A stretch of 64,000 bases of DNA, taken from a virus. Of this stretch, positions 23,528 to 31,242 are shown in pieces (within the stretch, counting starts at the first letter, position 1; the number at the start of each line of letters is the position of its first letter). A program made the position numbers and the translations under genes. The stretch is from the IMG/VR virus record IMGVR_UViG_3300030329_006380, positions 1 through 64,000 of that record. The stretch is one strand, 5' to 3'. The notes under the pieces were generated by a model, which searched no databases, was not told the DNA's origin, and worked only from the letters and a program-made list of their open reading frames with translations.

Positions 23528-23779
23528 TCAGCCTCCCACTTTATTAGAGATTTTATTGTAGACTTCATTGAGCGCATTGATGTCGATATCACCTTTGACC
23601 AAGCGATATGCTTTTACCGCAATGCGTAGCTCATCGCGTGTTAACCATCCATTCTCAATATAATTCTTCTTGAGATCCCTACGGTGCTCTTTGAATGGCT
23701 CCATTTTCTCCTCAATAGCAGAAAGGGATCTGATATAATCAACGACACGCTGTTCTTTTGTGGTAGAGTTGGTAGACAT
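23528..23779 (-). CDS. Small helical protein
   Basis: 83 residues, helical, with the stretch IEEKMEPFKEHRRDLKKNYIENGWLTRDELRIAVKAYRL. The shape recalls small nucleoid-type proteins such as the GapR group, but key residues are not conserved enough for a call. ATG follows GGAGGAAAC. Coupled to the GroES-like gene. Confidence 0.55.
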   Translation of the reverse strand: MSTNSTTKEQRVVDYIRSLSAIEEKMEPFKEHRRDLKKNYIENGWLTRDELRIAVKAYRLVKGDIDINALNEVYNKISNKVGG

Positions 23780-23792
23780 GTTTCCTCCATGG

Positions 23793-25670
23793 TTAAAGTT
23801 CTTTTACTTCACAGACACCACCAGAGCAAGCTAGCTCACCCTGTAATTTTGTTTCATCATTATACTCTATAATATTTGTTAAGTCAATACTTTTAAGCAA
23901 TGAAAATAATTTTTCATACTCCTCCTCTGTACACTCCTCGAATGGAGCCTGAACATATGTTCCTCCGTCATAGGGCAAAACACTCAATCCATTAAAAATA
24001 TTTCTGTTCATCCACATCCAAACTCCAACGCCTGCCCACTCACTCTCTTTTATACTAACTGTGGCACTAACATTGTGACTATTTTGACCACTAATGTGTC
24101 CGGGTGCCACCCACTCAGTACTAATCTTTTTAACGCGCTGCAGGAAATTAAACACGCTCTCATCGCGTGTAGTGGCGCCGTCAGGGGCTTTTATTGGAAT
24201 CGTGATGACCGCTGAGGCGTTGGGAGTAAAATAATCATCCTCTACTAGTTCTGGGTGGTTCTCAGCCAAATAACCGTATATGACCTCTCCTTTCCCAACT
24301 CGAAGACGACGTTTATAAAATTTACTATGCCATGCATGAATTCCTGAGGATGTGCCCAGAATACAACTGGTTGTTCCTGCAGGTTTGACACAAGTAAGTC
24401 TGGCAGCGGGATTAATACCTAAGAGATCGGCAACTCTCTTATTTTCTTCAATGACAACATTCGCTGCAGCGGTTAAATCCATATTGTCGATCTTTCCAGA
24501 TGCGATACCAGTCATACTGACGCCCAACAAAGCGTCTTTCTCTGTGGTTTCTTTCCAGATCTCTCGTAAATAATGAAAATCCGTATAGCTGGCCTGAAGT
24601 GTTGCAATAAAAGATGCTGCTTTACAGCGAGCTTCAAGCTCTTCTTGATCCTCTAGATCGGAAACATTAATCTCTGTAAGGTTGCAAAACTGATGGGGGC
24701 GGAGGCCTATCTCAACACAAGGATTAGCACCCCACAATTGATTATTGCTAAAATAAATTCCAGGTTCCCCTGATTTGGACTCTTCTACCTTTTTCCAGAA
24801 GTCTTTAAATTCATGCTCTTTCACTCTATGCCTCAAGGCAACAGCGGAGTTGTTTGCCCTTGCTCTTTGAGGATTTAGTTCCCACCATTTGCCAAACTTA
24901 GCAGTTCTCATTTGTTCGTCATCAAAGGAAAATAAAGAAATTAATGCTGCTCGGCGGATTCCACCTGCTAGCACAGCATCGGCAATATAACAAACAATAT
25001 CATGAGCTTCAATGGAGGAAAGTTTTTGTCCAGGCAGCTTGGCATCGAGCACTTTTCGAATATTGTGAATGCAGTCTTTCAAGGGCTGTGGACCGGGTGC
25101 CTTACCTCCGGAAGTAACCAGTCGCGATCCTTTGCGACGTATATCATCATAAATGAAATCTGGGTCCGACTTACCATAAAAATAAGCCTCAACTAAAACT
25201 TTAACTGCGTCTGACCACCCTTCTATTGAATCTCCAATAACATATCTTCTTCTCTTGTATTTGTCTGTTTTTGGATTTTTCCTAGGGAAAACTATTGCTG
25301 GGAGAGAATCAACATCATGCTTTTGTACGGAAAATCCAACTCCAGTACCGGACAACAATAAAAACATTATTTCAGAAAATGCATCTAAGTGATCAATCGG
25401 TAAAAAAGAGCAATTAAATATTCTTGTGTTGTTTAGTTCAATAGGTTTTCCGGCAAACTGCATAGAGCGCATAGAGGGGAGTACCTTTTTATCATGCACA
25501 AAAGTGTACGCCTCCTCAATCTGATCTTTCAATTCAGGAAATCTTCGAATATGCATCTCTTTGTTGCGGTCGACCGTCTCTGAAAAGATCTCGCGCCTGT
25601 ACTTATCCGGCATATATTTCGCATACTTCATGAAGTGTGTAATATCAGATAGAATTTGTGTTGATTTCAT
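23793..25670 (-). CDS. nrdJ: Adenosylcobalamin-dependent (class II) ribonucleotide reductase
   Basis: 625 residues; monomeric RTPR-like enzymes have about 739. Reduces ribonucleoside triphosphates using a radical made from adenosylcobalamin. The catalytic NPCVE motif is at 316-320 (thiyl C318, E320). C87 and C329 fit the redox pair, with the same 11-residue spacing to C318 as in Lactobacillus RTPR, and the C-terminal shuttle pair C615/C620 is in CSGGVC. B12 dependence means oxygen-independent dNTP supply but reliance on host cobalamin. ATGA overlap with the helicase gene upstream. Confidence 0.95.
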   Translation of the reverse strand: MKSTQILSDITHFMKYAKYMPDKYRREIFSETVDRNKEMHIRRFPELKDQIEEAYTFVHDKKVLPSMRSMQFAGKPIELNNTRIFNCSFLPIDHLDAFSEIMFLLLSGTGVGFSVQKHDVDSLPAIVFPRKNPKTDKYKRRRYVIGDSIEGWSDAVKVLVEAYFYGKSDPDFIYDDIRRKGSRLVTSGGKAPGPQPLKDCIHNIRKVLDAKLPGQKLSSIEAHDIVCYIADAVLAGGIRRAALISLFSFDDEQMRTAKFGKWWELNPQRARANNSAVALRHRVKEHEFKDFWKKVEESKSGEPGIYFSNNQLWGANPCVEIGLRPHQFCNLTEINVSDLEDQEELEARCKAASFIATLQASYTDFHYLREIWKETTEKDALLGVSMTGIASGKIDNMDLTAAANVVIEENKRVADLLGINPAARLTCVKPAGTTSCILGTSSGIHAWHSKFYKRRLRVGKGEVIYGYLAENHPELVEDDYFTPNASAVITIPIKAPDGATTRDESVFNFLQRVKKISTEWVAPGHISGQNSHNVSATVSIKESEWAGVGVWMWMNRNIFNGLSVLPYDGGTYVQAPFEECTEEEYEKLFSLLKSIDLTNIIEYNDETKLQGELACSGGVCEVKEL

Positions 25671-27052
25671 TTTCGTTTTCCTTTTTGCCTAAATTTTTTA
25701 TATTTGCTCCGAAGATCTTCTGAGGATTCTTTAAGAGTCTTTTGTATCTCAATTGGTTCTATTCCCTCGCCTTGTGGTAGAATTTTAATCTCTACACTTG
25801 AAGTATCCATAAATATGGGAAATACTATCCCATCTGCCCCATTTCTATTTTTAGCAATGAATATTCTCCCACTATTAGTATTTTTATCTTGTACTGTTCT
25901 GGATATTGAAAAAATTAGATCTGCAACAAAGCACTTGCTGAAAGCCTCTGATATCGACTCCATCGTAATAACCTCAGCATTTAATCCACTCCTATTGGTC
26001 TGACTAGCTGTCCATATCGGACATTCAAACTCTTGAGCCATCCCTCTCAGTTCTTCATAGATGGACTCTAGTTCATTTCTTTTCTCTTTTCTCCGCTCGG
26101 TTGGTCTCAATAAGTCACCATAGTCAACAATAATCATATCAATATCTCGCCCATGCATACGGAGTTTTTCTAGATGATTGACTATTGTTCTGGTACTGGC
26201 AGTCTTTGTAGGATATTCTTTAACTGTAAGACCACCTTCTATATTCTTTACTTTTTCTAATATCTCTTCCTTGCATGCATTTAGATTGCCTAGCTTAACT
26301 CCAGTCAGGCAACTATCGTATCTTCTGGCTACTACTGTATCTTGCAATTCCAGCGTATAGTGAATAACGGATTTGCCCTCTATGATCGCTTGTGTACCTA
26401 AATGCACCAAGGCCATAGATTTACCTGCTCCAGTGGGAGCAATTACAACCCCTAGCTCCCCTTTTCCCAAGCCACCACTTGTCAGTCTATCCATATCTTC
26501 CCAGCCCGTAGTAATGGGATTCCGCACTCTGGGAATATATCGGGTCTCAAAATCCTGAACGAATTCATATCCGAAATCATTATCGTTACCAAGCTTTAAA
26601 GCGTCATCAATCAATGTCTTGATCTCTTCAAAGGAAGAGTTGTTTAACAGATTAATAGATTTTAATATTGCTTCCTTTAGCTTTTGTTTTTTGCAAAAAT
26701 CTAAACTTGTATCCTTGATATACTCAGAGCCATCAACCTTTGTCCCTGAAGCGACAATTCTAGCAAAATAATCCCTAGTTTGCTGTTGAATAACTTCATT
26801 CTGGTCTTGCAATTCTGTGCGCAAGATTGAAACAAATATATCATATGTTGGATGAAGTTTATATTTTTCTTTGTATTCATAAATTTTTTCGCAAAAAATC
26901 TGCAAGTATTTCAATTCGAAAAAAGAAGGAGTTAGCACCTCTCCAATCTGATCGGCAAATGGTCGATCTTGCAGTATTAATTGGCATAAGTTTTCTTGAA
27001 AAGACTTTCCAAATTTCGAAAAATCTTCTTTTTTCGTCAAAGTCAGATTCAT
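25667..27052 (-). CDS. Replicative DNA helicase (DnaB/gp41-like)
   Basis: 461 residues. Hexameric 5'-3' helicase at the replication fork. The N-terminal ~165 residues are the helical collar; the RecA-like C-terminal domain has Walker A APTGAGKS at 205-212, Walker B DMIIVDYGDLL near 300, and the ASQTNRSG sensor loop near 345. A basic tail ends the protein. A terminator hairpin lies just upstream, between this gene and the small gene at 27181, so read-through or an unseen promoter must feed it. No primase is seen in this window. Confidence 0.93.
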   Translation of the reverse strand: MNLTLTKKEDFSKFGKSFQENLCQLILQDRPFADQIGEVLTPSFFELKYLQIFCEKIYEYKEKYKLHPTYDIFVSILRTELQDQNEVIQQQTRDYFARIVASGTKVDGSEYIKDTSLDFCKKQKLKEAILKSINLLNNSSFEEIKTLIDDALKLGNDNDFGYEFVQDFETRYIPRVRNPITTGWEDMDRLTSGGLGKGELGVVIAPTGAGKSMALVHLGTQAIIEGKSVIHYTLELQDTVVARRYDSCLTGVKLGNLNACKEEILEKVKNIEGGLTVKEYPTKTASTRTIVNHLEKLRMHGRDIDMIIVDYGDLLRPTERRKEKRNELESIYEELRGMAQEFECPIWTASQTNRSGLNAEVITMESISEAFSKCFVADLIFSISRTVQDKNTNSGRIFIAKNRNGADGIVFPIFMDTSSVEIKILPQGEGIEPIEIQKTLKESSEDLRSKYKKFRQKGKRK

Positions 27053-27062
27053 TTTTTGCCTT

Positions 27063-27089
27063 AAAAAAGAAAAACCTCTCCATGAGGTT
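27063..27089 (-). terminator. Hairpin terminator before the helicase gene
   Basis: 6-bp stem AACCTC/GAGGTT with loop ATGGA, followed by TTTTTCTTTTTT on the minus strand. It sits between the small membrane gene and the helicase start and probably attenuates rather than stops transcription. Confidence 0.6.
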
Positions 27090-27180
27090 ATTATAAAATC
27101 AATTCACCTCCCTATACAGGGGATCCATTAAGATTACGGTCTATATAACTGTGAGCACAGATAGAGGAAAGTCATCATTA

Positions 27181-27321
27181 CTAATTATCTTCATCATCTC
27201 TTTCCTCTTCATTTTTTTCAACAAAATTTACATTACAAGTGATAAAGATCAGCATACCCGATACAATCATAAAACAAATTATTAGTCTACCAACTAAGTC
27301 TAAAATTTCTAATGTTGTCAT
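27181..27321 (-). CDS. 46-residue single-pass membrane peptide
   Basis: Small ORF with a strong start: GGAGG five bases before ATG at 27321. Residues 8-30 form one hydrophobic helix (LVGRLIICFMIVSGMLIFI), followed by a very acidic tail (EKNEEERDDEDN). It lies between tRNA-Arg and the helicase. Holin-like and small regulatory membrane peptides look like this, but function is open. The 90 bases below it (27090-27180) show nothing else I can name. Confidence 0.55.
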   Translation of the reverse strand: MTTLEILDLVGRLIICFMIVSGMLIFITCNVNFVEKNEEERDDEDN

Positions 27322-27339
27322 TTTTACCTCCATTGAAAA

Positions 27340-27413
27340 CACACCCATCAGGACTCGAACCTGAAACCTACGGCTTAGAAGGCCGTTGCTCTATCCAATT
27401 GAGCTATGGGTGC
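27340..27413 (-). tRNA. tRNA-Arg (anticodon UCU)
   Basis: Full cloverleaf: acceptor GCACCCA/TGGGTGT (first pair G-U), D-stem GCTC/GAGC, anticodon stem ACGGC/GCCGT with loop CTTCTAA (anticodon TCT, reads AGA/AGG), T-stem TCAGG/CCTGA with TTCGAGT. CCA is not encoded. AGA is common in these AT-rich phage genes, which fits a codon-supply role. Confidence 0.95.
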
Positions 27414-27447
27414 CGGCCGACATTAGTAAGACGCGTGAATGCAATTT

Positions 27448-28431
27448 TTATTCATGAGAAAATGATTTTTCCACAGATATTTTCTTCGAGCACGTAAAAA
27501 GCTCTTCCCAGTTGTAACTTCCCACCCCATCCTCCAGCATCAAACCCAGAAGAGCAGTCTTGTTAAAGTCTCTATAGGGAATAGAAACCTTGTTTTTTAT
27601 CTGCTTGCTGGTCTGCGGGGATATGACCGGCGAATACAACTGCATTAATTTATAATTGTCCAAGATGGTCTTTTTTTCTTCAATAATCCTTTCATGAATC
27701 TTAAGTCTCTTTTCCTGCTCCATACAGAACTCAACCACAGACTTGGTTTCATGAAATTTTTCTTCTTTAAGAAAAGGAAACCGCTTGGCTATAGTTGCCA
27801 AACCTGCGCCTTTAATACCTTGGATATTATCAGATTTATCACCAGCTATAGCACGTGCAAGAGCGAAATTATTTGGATGGATCCCAAATTTCTCCACTAC
27901 TGCATTCATGTTCAGTATTTCATTAACTATTGGACGCATAAGTACTGTCTCTTTGTCCAGTAGTTGGATAAAATCTTTATCCATAGACACTATAACTTTC
28001 TGAGATCCTTTATACTCGGGGAGGCCAACAACATATGCAATGACATCATCTGCTTCTAAACCCTCAAATACCAACTGGATTACAGGAAGAGTATTTAGAT
28101 ACTCAATGATTCTAAATTGTTGCCATGTTCTATTTTGGATCTCCTGATCCTCGGTTAAGTTTTTAATATTTCTATTTAACCGCAGGGGTTTGCGACCCTC
28201 TTTGTAGTTTTTGTTAGCCTGCTTGCGGCGCTGACTTCCACCGGTGCCGTCCCAGCAGATCACAATCTCATCTGGTTTTACCTCTCGGATAGTCTTCTGC
28301 AAAGACTTTAAAAACCCCTGAACACCGCCGATTGGCTGGCCACCGGACGATATAGAGGGGTTAACTATGTAACTCCGAATAAACATATTCAGAGCATCAA
28401 CTATCAGCACTCTCTTCTTTGTCGACGTCAT
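27448..28431 (-). CDS. 5'-3' exonuclease / flap nuclease (Pol I N-domain type)
   Basis: 327 residues. Removes RNA primers and 5' flaps. FEN/PIN fold with the acidic metal cluster visible in order: VLIVDALNMF near 10, ICWDGTGG near 60, LEADDVIA near 125, SMDKDFIQL near 148, and GDKSDNIQGIKGAG near 195 (H3TH). It corresponds to the exonuclease domain that is fused in bacterial Pol I, while the polymerase part is the separate gene at 31235. It overlaps the RecA-type gene by 35 bases. Confidence 0.93.
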   Translation of the reverse strand: MTSTKKRVLIVDALNMFIRSYIVNPSISSGGQPIGGVQGFLKSLQKTIREVKPDEIVICWDGTGGSQRRKQANKNYKEGRKPLRLNRNIKNLTEDQEIQNRTWQQFRIIEYLNTLPVIQLVFEGLEADDVIAYVVGLPEYKGSQKVIVSMDKDFIQLLDKETVLMRPIVNEILNMNAVVEKFGIHPNNFALARAIAGDKSDNIQGIKGAGLATIAKRFPFLKEEKFHETKSVVEFCMEQEKRLKIHERIIEEKKTILDNYKLMQLYSPVISPQTSKQIKNKVSIPYRDFNKTALLGLMLEDGVGSYNWEELFTCSKKISVEKSFSHE

Positions 28432-29521
28432 AAAAATCCTCTGCTTTCCCTTCTCTCTTCTCGAATTTTAAAATTACTTCTTCATCCATAATATCCATGA
28501 CTCTCTGTCTGAACTTGGGTTCTTGAAGTTTATCTAGCCAATTGGCTCTTTGAAACTTTGCTTCGGAGCCATCGTCCATCTTCATATAGAGCCATGACCC
28601 TCCAGAACGTAAGGAAGGTGAGCCCTTAATGGCCTCCAGCCATGACTGTTCATCTTGAATACCAACTTGTCCACCCCAAAGGATCTTAAAGGCACACTGT
28701 CGACCAGCAGATCCAAACCTACATTTCTGAAGTCTTACTTTGACTTCCGAACCAATCCTGAACCCATGTTTATCTTCAATAAAACTGGCTTTTGCCTTGC
28801 GACCTGTGAGCCAAATCCTCAGTGAATAAGCATAATTTAATGCTTTGCCGCCCGGAGTTACATATGGAGTGGTCAGCGCTTCAGACATATTGCGCGTGAT
28901 ATTTGCTTTTAATTGATTTAATACTAATAATGTAGATTGTGTATCAGCTATTGACAACAATAACTTTGACATGCCTTTTGCTAGGATACGAGCTTTAAGA
29001 GCCATTGAAGACTGAGGATTAAAGTCTCCCTCAATATCTCCAATAGCTGGGGTGAGTGCAAGTGAATCCCATACAAACAACATGCGGTTATTATTAGAAG
29101 ACAACAACTGTTCAATAGTTTCAAGAACGAATTCGACACTTTGAGCCTGTACGTAAATAAGTTTCTCTATATCGCAACCTGCGTTCTGCAGGAAGCTAGG
29201 ATCGATAGCACTTTCGCTATCAAAATAAACAACATCCATACCCATCTTCTGGGCATTCGCAGCAACCATTGCTGCCATAAAAGATTTGCCGGTAGATTCT
29301 AAACCGGCAATTTCAGTAACTTTCCCAACTGGGATCCCCGCCAGTTTTCCTCGGGCTATGATCGAATCAAGCCACCTAGATCCTGTCGGGATCCAATCTT
29401 TAACCGTCGTGGGGTTCTCCTCAGTCAAGTCATGGGCAACTGTAATTCCGGCTTTTTTATTAATTAAAGATCTCATATCATCGATGGATAGACCTGTCTT
29501 GTCTTGTTTTTTTCTTGCCAT
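28397..29521 (-). CDS. uvsX: RecA/UvsX-like recombinase
   Basis: 374 residues. ATP-dependent strand exchange for recombination-driven replication and repair. Walker A GLESTGKS at 73-80, Walker B MLFVWDSLAL near 148, and the NQLKANI segment near 205 as the Gln switch. Sequence layout is nearer to bacterial RecA than to T4 UvsX, and it carries an acidic tail. Strong AAGGAGGAG start directly behind a terminator at 29532, which should reduce its expression relative to ssb. Confidence 0.93.
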   Translation of the reverse strand: MARKKQDKTGLSIDDMRSLINKKAGITVAHDLTEENPTTVKDWIPTGSRWLDSIIARGKLAGIPVGKVTEIAGLESTGKSFMAAMVAANAQKMGMDVVYFDSESAIDPSFLQNAGCDIEKLIYVQAQSVEFVLETIEQLLSSNNNRMLFVWDSLALTPAIGDIEGDFNPQSSMALKARILAKGMSKLLLSIADTQSTLLVLNQLKANITRNMSEALTTPYVTPGGKALNYAYSLRIWLTGRKAKASFIEDKHGFRIGSEVKVRLQKCRFGSAGRQCAFKILWGGQVGIQDEQSWLEAIKGSPSLRSGGSWLYMKMDDGSEAKFQRANWLDKLQEPKFRQRVMDIMDEEVILKFEKREGKAEDFYDVDKEESADS

Positions 29522-29531
29522 ACTCCTCCTT

Positions 29532-29557
29532 AAAAAAGGGGGGCTTTCGCCCCCCTT
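29532..29557 (-). terminator. Terminator between ssb and recA-type genes
   Basis: 9-bp stem AAGGGGGGC/GCCCCCCTT capped by a GAAA tetraloop, followed by TTTTTT. The recombinase ribosome site begins within a few bases, so it likely works as an attenuator in the operon. Confidence 0.85.
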
Positions 29558-29567
29558 GGGTTAGGTA

Positions 29568-30305
29568 TTATGTCAACAATTCGTTGAAAGCTTTATCAAT
29601 TGATGAATCCGTGTTGTACTTTGTGGTCTCGGACGAAACCTCTTCAGCACCGTCTTCGGCAAGAAGGAACTCATCAAGCATAGATTGTACCTGTTCAGGT
29701 GTTTTACGCTCAAAGAGCCCAGAGATATCTGGCACAGAGCCCAGCAACTCTTTAGCTAGCTCATTATCTTCTACCATGGGCGAGGGGCGGCGACGAGGGG
29801 TGATCTTCGTCTGAGGGAATGATGCCCCTGCGGGTTTTCCATATTGGAGAACCAAATCAGTGCCACTATCAGCATCGGTAATATCGCCATACTCAGGATT
29901 AAGAACAAGGCCCAGGAGGGTTTCATAGACCTGCTTCCCATATCCCCAAATACGTACACCTTGAGACTCTTCGCCGCGAACAATCACAGGGGAGAAAAAG
30001 CGCTGGCGAGCGGACAAGGATTTAGCCATTTTAATGCTATCCTCAGACTTGTCTTTCCAGAGTTCTTTAACAAACTTATCAAGGGGATCATCCTCTCCAA
30101 AGTTTCTTTTGGGGCTGAGAAATCCGGGATTATCTCCCACATTATAGTGGAACCAATAATCCTTAAAAGGATCTCCATCAGCCGTTGGGACAAGACGAAT
30201 TGTCTGCTCTCCATCGGAAGGGCGCCAGAAGTAACTGCGATTGCCATTACCGCGATTCTTCAAGGCTGCGTACTTAGCTCTCATTTTTTTCATGTCGATA
30301 CCCAT
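29568..30305 (-). CDS. Single-stranded DNA-binding protein (gp32-like)
   Basis: 245 residues. Coats ssDNA during replication. The N-terminal basic segment (KKMRAKYAALKNRGNGNRSYFWRPSDGEQTIRLVP) is the gp32-type opening, followed by an OB-fold region and the acidic C-terminal tail (from about 205) that recruits partner proteins. The zinc-binding Cys/His cluster of T4 gp32 is not evident. Strong AGGAGG start. It is the first gene of a transcript starting at a perfect sigma70 promoter. Confidence 0.88.
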   Translation of the reverse strand: MGIDMKKMRAKYAALKNRGNGNRSYFWRPSDGEQTIRLVPTADGDPFKDYWFHYNVGDNPGFLSPKRNFGEDDPLDKFVKELWKDKSEDSIKMAKSLSARQRFFSPVIVRGEESQGVRIWGYGKQVYETLLGLVLNPEYGDITDADSGTDLVLQYGKPAGASFPQTKITPRRRPSPMVEDNELAKELLGSVPDISGLFERKTPEQVQSMLDEFLLAEDGAEEVSSETTKYNTDSSIDKAFNELLT

Positions 30306-30350
30306 AATAACCTCCTAAAGTTGTTGGGTTGGGTGAAATTACCCTATAGT

Positions 30351-30374
30351 ATGCTTGGCCAATTTCCCAAGCAT
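30351..30374 (-). promoter_or_regulatory. 5'-leader hairpin of ssb mRNA
   Basis: Perfect 8-bp stem ATGCTTGG/CCAAGCAT with an 8-base loop, immediately at the predicted 5' end of the transcript and about 45 bases upstream of the start. There is no T-run. It could protect the RNA end or serve as an SSB autoregulation site, as T4 gp32 uses a leader pseudoknot. Confidence 0.5.
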
Positions 30375-30382
30375 CTATGAGT

Positions 30383-30411
30383 ATTATAGCAAACGATATG
30401 TTCGCTGTCAA
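30383..30411 (-). promoter_or_regulatory. Perfect consensus sigma70 promoter of ssb
   Basis: TTGACA at 30406-30411, TATAAT at 30383-30388, spacer 17 bases. Predicted start near 30376, leader about 70 bases. It is in the 109-base gap between the tubulin-like gene and ssb. Confidence 0.85.
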
Positions 30412-30414
30412 GTA

Positions 30415-31242
30415 TTAATTTTGAATTATGGAAGAGTAATTTAAGGTGTAGCAGTAATTCTGCTCATATGAGGTCGAAAAAATTCCAAAACCAGATTTAA
30501 TGTCTCCGGATGTAATCTTGACCTGCTCTGTTATATCTCTAAAAAGAGACCCTTTGGTCTCTAAATCTTTCTCTGAAATGGCATAATAATATTTTTTGTC
30601 GCGGATGCTCTCCAGAGGAAAAAATAATTTCTCCTCACCGGTTTCAATATTGACAATCCCTATAGTAGCTATTCTAGATATTTCAGAGACATCCGAAAAT
30701 GTTTCAACAATTGCTTTTGAATTTTCTAAAACATTAATCATATTGACTGAGGATGATATCATTTCATTTATGGAATCAAAATATTTCTTAATAGGTACAT
30801 CCCCTATTATATCGCTAACAAAATTATTGTGCACGAGAATAATATTTTTAAAAAGTCCGGATCTAGCATATTCTTGAAGTACATTAAACGTTACTCTCTC
30901 TTGTAGGCGTTTTATACCCGTTAATAATTGAACATCAGGTCTAATATATAATAAGCTTATATTACGATCTTTGATTGTCTCTAATAACCTCAATACCACT
31001 GCTGATACATGGCCGGATCCACCCAATATCAAACAAACGTCATCTTCGACATCTTGCAAAAAAGATGAGAAATCTGGGCAATTTTTTTCATATTTTTCTG
31101 GGTGGTCCTCAAAAGGTATTCTGAAGAAGTTGGCGCCAACCCTCTCTTCCGCGTCCATATATTTGACGGTGTACTGCGGAAAATATTCAAACTTTTTTGC
31201 AATTTCGCAACCGCAATTTCCTAGCCCTATGATACTATACAT
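30415..31242 (-). CDS. Tubulin/FtsZ-superfamily-like protein (candidate)
   Basis: 275 residues. Residues 3-18 (SIIGLGNCGCEIAKKF) look like the first FtsZ loop (IGVGGGGGNA), and residues 71-86 (LILGGSGHVSAVVLRL) take the place of the GGGTGTG signature loop. The following helix-strand ISLLYIRPD...GIKRLQERVTFNVLQEYA...IILVHNN mirrors the FtsZ order VTKPF...A..GI..L....D.LIVIPN. The GTP loop is degenerate (GGSGH), so GTPase activity is doubtful. Phage tubulins (PhuZ) position DNA in large phages; here the gene lies between the polymerase and ssb. The start overlaps the polymerase end. Confidence 0.5.
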   Translation of the reverse strand: MYSIIGLGNCGCEIAKKFEYFPQYTVKYMDAEERVGANFFRIPFEDHPEKYEKNCPDFSSFLQDVEDDVCLILGGSGHVSAVVLRLLETIKDRNISLLYIRPDVQLLTGIKRLQERVTFNVLQEYARSGLFKNIILVHNNFVSDIIGDVPIKKYFDSINEMISSSVNMINVLENSKAIVETFSDVSEISRIATIGIVNIETGEEKLFFPLESIRDKKYYYAISEKDLETKGSLFRDITEQVKITSGDIKSGFGIFSTSYEQNYCYTLNYSSIIQN

